DNA of 64,000 bases from Cryptomeria japonica (lineage: Eukaryota; Streptophyta; Pinopsida; Cupressales; Cupressaceae): contig NC_081405.1 of NCBI RefSeq assembly GCF_030272615.1, positions 469,202,008-469,266,007 on the forward strand, written 5' to 3'. Below, one piece after another: positions 57,181 to 64,000 of the stretch (position 1 is the stretch's first letter; each line of letters opens with the position of its first letter). The position numbers and the translations under genes are program-made. The notes under the pieces are model-generated. The model was not told the origin of the DNA, ran no database searches, and saw only the letters and a list, made by a program, of their open reading frames with translations.

Positions 57181-57692
57181 ACTTCCTTAAGGCCTAACTT
57201 CTTAGAAGGAATCTCTAATCCTAAGGAAAATGTGGGGGAAGGAATGAGTTACCAGGAGATGACTAAAGAACTTGCAGAAACTAAGGAAGAGCTAGAAACC
57301 CTAAGAGGTAAGTATAAGACATCACTAGCTAAAAGGAAAGAACTGACCAAACAATTGTTGGAGATCAATGAAAGTGGCTCTTCTGATGAAGAAAATATAG
57401 ATGCATTGGTTGAGGAAGTGGAGAAACTAAATGGTGAGAAGCTTAACCTAAGGAGAGAGCTTAAAGCCCTTACAATCTGCATGAGTCAAGAACTTGAAGC
57501 TAGGAGGGAAACTGAAGACAAGATCAAAGAGCAAGATCATGAGATCTTTAAGATAAATTAGGAGAATGGCACTCTTTATGCACACTGGCATGAGGAGAAA
57601 GAAGAGAAAGAAGAAATCAAAATAGATCTTGATATGGAAATGTCTCTTAGAGAGACTCTTATGAAGCAAAATGAAAATCTTACTAAAGAGCT
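57181..57692 (+). pseudogene. Coiled-coil ORF directly after the primer site
   Basis: The frame starting near 57181 contains GMSYQEMTKELAETKEELET, KELTKQLLEINESGSSDEEN, LVEEVEKLNGEKLNLRREL and, after a stop at about 57559, KQNENLTKEL. Heptad-like spacing of Leu with dense Glu and Lys predicts a long coiled coil. The usual copia gag entry (NYxxW) is absent, and the ORF is cut by the next LTR at 57693. It resembles the coiled coils at 3339-4523 and 38800-39100 in character, but I see no direct alignment. Function unknown. Confidence 0.6.
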
Positions 57693-58957
57693 TGTTGGCA
57701 TTATGGATGAATTGATTATGTGTTGCATTGATGTTTTGTCATTGATGTCAACACTAGCTATTATGGTTGGTTATCGATAGAAGATATAGTGTAACTGGAA
57801 GAAGAGACTATCTATTGGACACTTCCAGTATGTTTGGATCAATCAAGGATGTTTGATTTCATGTGTTATATGCTCCATGAGCATGTTTTGGTCAGTTGGT
57901 ATTGGCTTGGTAATCAGATGCTATCATACTCTCTGGCAAACCCTTATCGGCATTGGTTTAAGGCTTTACCAGCAGAGCTTTCATTAAGGAATCATGACTG
58001 GATGCATAATTGGTGTTGGTGCAGCTTCTTCATGGATTTTAGGATGCTGAAGATGTTCTTTGATTGTGTTACAACTACTTGAAGACATTGCTTTGGCATG
58101 GTGGACCCAAAATAGGTTCGGTACCTATCTAAGTTATGGACCAGTATCATGCTAACATGTACTCTACACGTTACTGGGATGTCTCGAGATGATTTATGGA
58201 TTTGTTATTATTGTTTTGGTACTAAGCTGACATGGCATATCATTGTAATAAGCAATTATGTAATGATCTTATTGTAATATCTTTTAGGTGGCCGACCTAA
58301 TTGGTTTAGGCCTTAGGGTTTGTATAAATAAGAGGTAGAAATTCTTTGTAGAGTATCATGGTTATTGGAAAGGTCATGGTCAAGGAATGTAGTGTGCGAA
58401 TATTGTAATATCATTCAAGAAGAGGTGTTGGTCAATCATTGGTGATTGAATTGGATTCAGAAGAGGATTTAGTCCTCTGGCATTGAGCTTAATCGAGATT
58501 GTAATCAGGCATGGTAGATGTTATTTCTGGCAGTTCACTCTATTGGATTGTTGTCCATTTATCTTGAGATGGTTGTAGCCTCTTTGTAGTCAGTGAGACT
58601 CTTTTTTAATGAGAAGTACGCTCTAGGCAGTGTGCCTTCCTTCAAGTGTAGGCCCCTCATTGTAACACATACTTTCTACAAAAGTATCATCTGACTGTGT
58701 GTAGGCTTCCCATTGTGGTTTTTTCCTTTTCAGGTTTTCCACAAAAAAATCATGGCGTTATGTGGTATAGTTTCTTTGCATTGATTATCTAGTTAATTTT
58801 TAAGTTGTATTGTTTACCGGTATTTGTTCCTACCAGCATCTGTATGTGCTTTACTGGTACTTGATTTATTTTAAGTTTGTATTATGGATTAAAAGTTATA
58901 ATATGTTAACAAATGATTCACCCCCCCCCTCTCAGTTGTTCACTGGTTATCCTAACA
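57693..58957 (+). repeat. 5' LTR of the last copia element
   Basis: It starts tgttggcattatggatg and ends ttatcctaaca. It matches 63571-64000 with scattered transitions and lacks about 24 bases present there near 63655. The gattcacccccccccctctcag block is at 58915. Confidence 0.88.
58323..58330 (+). promoter_or_regulatory. TATA box in the LTR of the last copia element
   Basis: TATAAATA in gtttgtataaataagagg, about 630 bases before the LTR end, with no competing TATA nearby. Confidence 0.6.
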
Positions 58958-58971
58958 ATTGGTATCATAGC
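58958..58971 (+). other. Primer-binding site of the last copia element
   Basis: attggtatcatagc differs by one base from the tRNA-Met site and directly follows the LTR. Confidence 0.85.
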
Positions 58972-59015
58972 TTTGGTCCTCTTTTGCAGAAGCTTAACCG
59001 CTTGAGGTAGATCCT

Positions 59016-60085
59016 ATGGCAATAACACTTCTAATCCATCGACAACTATTTTCAAAAGAAAAATCCCTAAGCTTGATGGAACAAATTATGGGATATGGAA
59101 AATTTGAATGGAGACTCATCATAGATGTCTTGGCAAGGATATTTGGGAGATCACTGAGAAAGGTTACACACCTTATGATCCAGCATCTAGCAATCCTACT
59201 CCTGTAGACTTGGACAAGAATATTGAAAATGATTGCAGAGCTAGAGAAGCCCTCTTGTATGCACTTACTGATCAGCAGATCATGGGATTGACTGATAAGT
59301 CATCAGCTAAGGTTATGTGGGACAAATTGCAAACTTTGAATGAAGGTGACCCTACTATCAAAATTGCTAAACTTGATGGTTACCAGGTAAGATATGAAAA
59401 CTTGAAAATGGAAGATAATGAAAGAATTGTTGTATTTATGGAAAGAGTAAATGAGATTGTTATGGGAATTCAATGTTGTGGAGGATTTCTAAGTGAAGAT
59501 GAAATATTTTCCAAAGTCTTGATAGCCCTTCCATCGGCTTACAAGATGAAGGCAACTACAATTAATGAGTTAAGAACAATCGAAAACACTTTAGTTAACA
59601 GAGACATTCTGATTGGGAAATTATTCGCTTTTGAGCTTGAAGAATTTGGATCTTCTGGAGTTCTAAAGTTTGAACCTACTTTTCATGCATCATCATCATC
59701 ATCATCATCTACCAGCAAAAGTGATTGGAAAGCCCTAAATGCAAAAGAATTGGAAGACATGAGGAAAGAAGATGAAGAACTTGAGCAACTTGAACCCTTA
59801 TTTGCCTGAAGAGTACCTAAAGGACCAACTGGAAGTAAGTATGAAGGAAAAGTACCTTTTAAATGTTTTTCATGTAATAAGATTGGTCATTTTGCATCTA
59901 GATGTCCTGAAAGGAATGAAAGGTTTGAGGAAAGAGTTAAGAAATCTTTTAAGCCTAACCATAACAGATATAGATTCAAGATAAGTAAACAATGCTACAT
60001 AGCACATGAGGAAGGAGTAACTGATGACTTTGGAGATGAACCGACAGAAGACTCTAGTAGTGGATCCAGAAATAGAAAAGAATGG
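59016..60085 (+). pseudogene. gag: gag of the last copia element
   Basis: The ATG at 59016 is followed at once by a one-base shift into NNTSNPSTTIFKRKIPKLD, then GTNYGIWKI, the usual gag entry. A stop at about 59105 precedes the 233-codon stretch METHHRCLGKDIWEITEKGY, ARALLYALT-like REALLYALTDQQI, ITKIAKLDGYQVRYENLKM and DILIGKLFAFELEEF. A serine run from the cat repeat (59687-59711) follows. After a shift near 59806 the knuckle reads CFSCNKIGHFASRC, at about 59864-59905. The remaining part is acidic and leads into protease. Confidence 0.85.
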
Positions 60086-61442
60086 GTGTTCTATGCTTTG
60101 AAGGAAGATGAACCAGAACCTATCATCAAGAATGAAGAAAAGGCCCTAGCAGCAAAAGTTGAAGATAAGGATGAATGGGTAATTGATAGTGGATGCTCAC
60201 ATCATATGTATGGAGATAAAGGGAAATTTTTGTCCCTCCAAGAATACAATGTTGGTCAAGTCAGATTTGGAGATGACAAGGCATGTATGATCAAAGGTAG
60301 AGGTATTATTTCTTTGGATGGCAAGCATAATACTGATTATGTCTATTATGTAGAAGGTTTAAAGCATAATATTTTGAGTGTTGGTAAATTGGTTGAAAAG
60401 GGTTTTCAACTTTAGTTTAAAGATAGAAAATGCAAAATCATTAACAAGACTGGTTTGGAGATTGCAACTGGTACTCAGATAGGAAGTAATATCTTTCACT
60501 TGAACACTGGTAATAAGACATGCTTAATTGCTCATATTGATGAGACTTGGCTATGGCATAAAAGGTTGTGTCATGTTAATTTTGATTGTATTGTTAAGAT
60601 CAGTTCAACTAAGGTAGTTAGAGATATACCTAAGATTGTGAAGCCTCATAATCTGGTATGTAAGGAATGCCAATTGGGTAAGCAAGTTAGAAGTTCTTTT
60701 AAGAGCATACATGATAAATCTAATGATGTACTTGATTTGATTCACACTGACTTATGTGGTCTAGCAAGGACTAGAAGCTTTCAAGGTGATAGTTATTTCA
60801 TGTTGATTATAGATGACTATTATAGAATCATGTGGGTGACTTTTCTAAGGGAGAAGTCTAAAGATTTTGGGAAATTCAAGATCTTTAAAGTGAATGTTGA
60901 AACTAAAACTGGATTGAACATCAAATGTCTCAGATCAGATCATGGTGGTGAGTTCACTTCTCATGAATTTAATAGTTTGTGAGACAAATGGAATTAGGAG
61001 ACAACTATCTACACCTAGGACTCCTCAGCAAAATGGAGTAGTCAAAAGAAAGAATAGAACCATTTTGGATGTAGCAAGATCTATGATGATGGAAGCCAAC
61101 TTGCCTTATATCTATTGGAGAGAAGCAGTGAGTACAATAGTCTACACATTCAATAGAGTTCACATCAAAGGTGAAACCGGTAAGACCCCTTATGAACTAT
61201 GGTTTGGACATACACATATTGTTAAATATTTTAGAAATTTTGGAAGTAAATGCTATATCAAAAGAGATGATTCTATTGGAAAGTTTGATCCTAGATGTGA
61301 TGAAGGGATATTTCTTGGTTATTCAATTCAGAGCAAAGCATATAGATGTTATAACAAAAGATTACAGAAAATTATTGAGAGTGTTAATGTGAAAGTGGAT
61401 GAACAGTACAGAAATCATTCTATATCATATGACAGGGAATAG
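60086..61442 (+). pseudogene. pol: Protease and integrase of the last copia element
   Basis: The protease has WVIDSGCSHHMYGDKGKF (DSG) near 60178 and GLKHNILSVGKLVEKGFQL, then a stop at 60413. The zinc domain reads TWLWHKRLCHVNFDCIVKI and LVCKECQLGKQVR. The core has LIHTDLCGLARTRSF (first D), CLRSDHGGEFTSHEF (second D), a shift near 60978, then RRQLSTPRTPQQNGVVKRKN, where the catalytic Glu reads Lys at about 61044. It continues WREAVSTIVYTFNRVHIKG, KTPYELWFGH and DEGIFLGYSIQSKAYRCY to 61442. Confidence 0.87.
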
Positions 61443-61719
61443 GCAGTGGAAATGATCATAACTAAACTAGCAATGCCTCAACCAGTACAAGAAGCTAAGA
61501 TAGTTACACCAGGACAATCAGAAATTCAACTATGACTGATGATCAGAGAAGTGAACCTAAAGTTCAAAAGACACCAAGGTATGTAAGATTAAATCATTCT
61601 GAAGATCAAATTATTGGAGATAGGAACAAGGGAGTTATGACTAGAATAAAATTGGCAAATGAAGGGGTATGTCTTATTTCTTAAGTTCAACCACCAATTG
61701 TTATTGAAGCTTGTAAGGA

Positions 61720-63287
61720 TAAACATTGGTTAAAGGCTATGGAAGATTAATTAGATCAGATAGAGAAGAATGAAACTTGGTCTTTAGTTCCCCGACCTAA
61801 AAAATAAGAATGTTATTGGAACTAAATGGGTTTTTAGGAATAAACTGAATGAGGATAGTCAATTTGTAAGAAACAAGGCTATATTGGTTTGTAAAGGATA
61901 TTCTCAAATGGAAGGAATTGATTATGGTGAGACATTTGTACCTATAGCTAGAATTGAAGTTGTTAGACTATTTCTTGCTTATGCAGCTTATAAGAACTAT
62001 AAGGTTTATCAAATAGATGTTAAATGTGCATTTTTGAATGGTGAGCTTGAGGTAGAAGTTTACATTGAGAAACCTAATGGATTTTCACTGACAGATGATA
62101 AACATATGGTTTGCATATTGAAGAAAATTTTATTTGGTTTGAAACAGGATCCTAGAGCTTGGTATGCAAGGTTGGATAAATATCTTTTGAAGCTTGGTTT
62201 TACTAAAGGTCCTCTTGATAGTAACTTATATTATAAGATCATTGATAATGATATTTTGATTATTGAAGTATTTTTTGTTGATATCATTTTTGGAGGAGAA
62301 GATAAATTGTGCATGGAATTTTCTAACAGCATGAAGAATGAATTTGAAATGTCTATGATTGGTGGGATGAAATTTTTCTTAGGTTTGCAGATTACTCAAA
62401 TTGACAAAGGGATTTTTATCTGTCAAACTGAGTATCTGAAGGAATTGTTGAAGAAGTTTGGTATGGATAATTCCAAACCGGTAAGTACTCCTATGGCGAC
62501 AAGTGAGAAATTATCTATCCAGGACACTTCTACACTAGTAAATTCGACAAGGTATAAGTCTATGATTGGTGGTCTGTTATATCTAACTCAAACTAGACCT
62601 GATATTATGAATGCAGTAAGTATTGTTTCAAGATATCAAAGTAATCCTAAAGAAAATCATGAATGTGCAGTAAAGAAGATATTACAATATTTGCAAGGAA
62701 CAACAAAATATGGTTTATGGTATTCTAAAAATGATGGTTTCACTTTATGTGCATATACTGACTCAGATTGGGTAGGAGATACTGATGACAAGAAGAGCAC
62801 TGTTGGTGGAGCTTTCTTTCTTGGAAAGAAACTGGTTTCATGGACCAACAAAAAATAGTCATGCATTTCTTTATCTACTGCAGAAGCTGAGTATGTTGTA
62901 GCAGCAACTAATTGCACTCAAGTCTTGTGGATGAAGCAAATGTTGAAGGATATCAGGGTAAATTATAGTGAACTAGTAGTTATCTACTATGATAACTCTG
63001 CAGATATTGACATGTTTAAGAATCTGGTATTTCACTCTAAGACTAAGCATATTTCAATAAAGTATAACTTTCTGAAGGACAAGGTAGAAGCAAAGGAAGC
63101 CAAATTGGTTTATGTGAACACTAAAGAACAGATTGCAGATATATTCACTAAACCACTGTCTAAGGAATCATTTGAGTATTCGAGAGACAGGTTAGGGGTT
63201 TATGCCCCTATGGCAGAAACTTGTTTGATGATTTTTTTTCATCAGTCCAACATGCATTATCAGAGACATTATTCATTTTGGCACTGA
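61720..63287 (+). pseudogene. pol: Reverse transcriptase and RNase H of the last copia element
   Basis: RT opens with KHWLKAMED and LDQIEKNETWSLVPRP, then NKNVIGTKWVFRNKLNEDS after a shift. The 324-codon stretch from 61884 has LVCKGYSQMEGIDYGETF, YQIDVKCAFLNGELEVEV (catalytic D), [15 protein letters not shown] and EVFFVDIIFGGED, where the usual VDD has only one D. It goes on to MIGGMKFFLGLQITQIDKGI, KPVSTPMAT and GGLLYLTQTRPDIM. RNase H has YLQGTTKYGLWYSK, CAYTDSDWVGDTDD (D), GGAFFLGKKLVSWTNKK-stop, TAEAEYVVAATN (E), YYDNSADIDMFKN (D) and TKHISIKYNFLKDKV, and ends after ADIFTKPLSKESFEYSRDRL. Confidence 0.88.
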
Positions 63288-63570
63288 TGAGTGGTGCTAC
63301 TACTCAGGGGGAGTAGTCAGCTTTCAGATTCTAAGGTTTACATTATTGCTTTGATATTTTTGTCAAATTTCTAGCATTGATGCCAAAGGGGGAGTGATAG
63401 TGATACAAAAAATAAATTTAGAACCTTACAGAGATATCATTCACAAGGGGAGAGCTATTTATATTCAGGAGATTGTTGGTTGTCTTCCATAGGGGAAGAC
63501 TTGTTTGGCACTTCTTGGTACTTAGATGTTTTTCACATCTAGTGTTTCCATCAATGCCAAAGGGGGGAAT
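63288..63570 (+). other. 3' untranslated region and polypurine tract of the last copia element
   Basis: No gene. Purine tracts cagggggagtag (63305) and ccaaagggggagtg (63380) precede ccaaaggggggaat at about 63557-63570, next to the 3' LTR. Confidence 0.75.
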
Positions 63571-64000
63571 TTTTGGCATTATGGATGAATTCATTATGTG
63601 TTGCATTGATGTTTTGTCATTGATGTCAACACTAGCTGTTATGGTTGGTTACCGAGAGACAGGTTTTGGTTACTGGTAGAAGATCTAGTGTTACCGACAA
63701 AAGAGACTATCTGTTGGACACTTCCGGTATGTTTGGATCAGTGAAGTATGTTTGATTTCATGTGTTATATGCTCCATGAGCATGTTTTTGTCAATTGGTA
63801 TTGGCTTGGTAATTGGATGCTATCATATGCTCTGGTAAACCCTTACCGACATTGGTTTAAGGATTTACTGACAGAGCTTTCATTGAGGAATCATGACAGA
63901 ATTCATAATTGGTGTTGGTGTAGCTTCTTCATGGATTTTAGGATGCTGAAGATGTTCTTTTATCATGATTCAGCTGCTTGAAGACATTGCTTTGGTGTGT
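63571..64000 (+). repeat. 3' LTR of the last copia element (cut by window end)
   Basis: It starts ttttggcattatggatg, matching the 5' LTR start tgttggcattatggatg, and follows it to the window end with scattered transitions. Confidence 0.87.

Larger units (their letters stand above)
55995..57692 (+). mobile_element. Truncated copia-type element with a coiled-coil ORF
   Basis: An LTR (55995-57163), a tRNA-Met primer site and a coiled-coil ORF are present. The element is then interrupted at 57693 by the next copia element and does not resume within the window. Whether it had pol cannot be seen. Confidence 0.75.
57693..64000 (+). mobile_element. Ty1/copia element, + strand, 3' LTR runs off the window
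   Basis: A 1265-base 5' LTR, a primer site, gag, protease, integrase, RT, RNase H, a polypurine tract and the first 430 bases of the 3' LTR are present in the standard copia order. It interrupts the coiled-coil ORF of the preceding element. Gag and pol are broken by about ten stops or shifts, and two catalytic sites are changed. Confidence 0.88.

Noticed and set aside
1-64000. Host protein-coding gene, tRNA or rRNA
   Set aside because: Every recognisable protein motif on both strands belongs to an LTR element or to the PMD gene inside one. I saw no cloverleaf or rRNA sequence by eye, though short or diverged RNA genes could be missed.

Overview
The window is repetitive plant nuclear DNA made almost entirely of LTR retrotransposons. 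I see no intact host gene, tRNA, rRNA or CRISPR array. The element types point to a large plant genome: Ty3/gypsy of the Tat lineage with a second archaeal-type RNase H, and Ty1/copia elements primed by initiator tRNA-Met. The long nested insertions, and copia-type LTR ends that all carry a GATTCACCCCCC(T)CTCAG-like block, would suit a gymnosperm, but that is an inference with low certainty. Every coding region is broken by stops or frameshifts, so all genes are listed as pseudogenes.

Layout. (1) Outer gypsy element A, + strand, runs from base 1 (its 5' LTR lies outside) to about 46.6 kb and is split by three insertions. Its host pieces are gag (333-2464), gag end/protease/G-patch linker/RT/RNase H/integrase zinc finger (5374-9811), integrase core (31156-32016), a long 3' region (32017-45486) and a 3' LTR from 45487. 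The 3' region carries an antisense plant mobile domain (PMD) gene. (2) Inserted in gag is a 2.9 kb non-autonomous copia-type element on the minus strand (2470-5368) with only a coiled-coil ORF. (3) Inserted in the integrase is a full copia element (9806-31155, +). It is itself split by a 14.0 kb gypsy element B (13561-27558, minus) bounded by a perfect gatga target duplication. (4) Inserted in the PMD gene is an 8.1 kb gag-only element with 2.3-2.6 kb LTRs (35881-44015, +).

(5) From 46647 to 55304 is a minus-strand copia element, with a foreign copia LTR-plus-PBS fragment at 48290-49736 in its 3' region. (6) At 55995-57692 is a truncated element with an LTR, a PBS and a coiled-coil ORF. It is interrupted by (7) a copia element on the + strand (57693-64000) whose 3' LTR runs off the window end.

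The autonomous elements once encoded gag, protease, integrase, reverse transcriptase and RNase H. The gag-only or coiled-coil-only elements presumably depended on those enzymes in trans. Many stops sit where CAG or TGG is expected, as in decay by deamination of methylated cytosine. The most interesting signals are the antisense PMD gene inside a Tat element, a four-fold leader hairpin with compensatory changes in element B, a 13-copy tandem array in B whose monomer also occurs in A, and G-patch remnants in both gypsy polyproteins.
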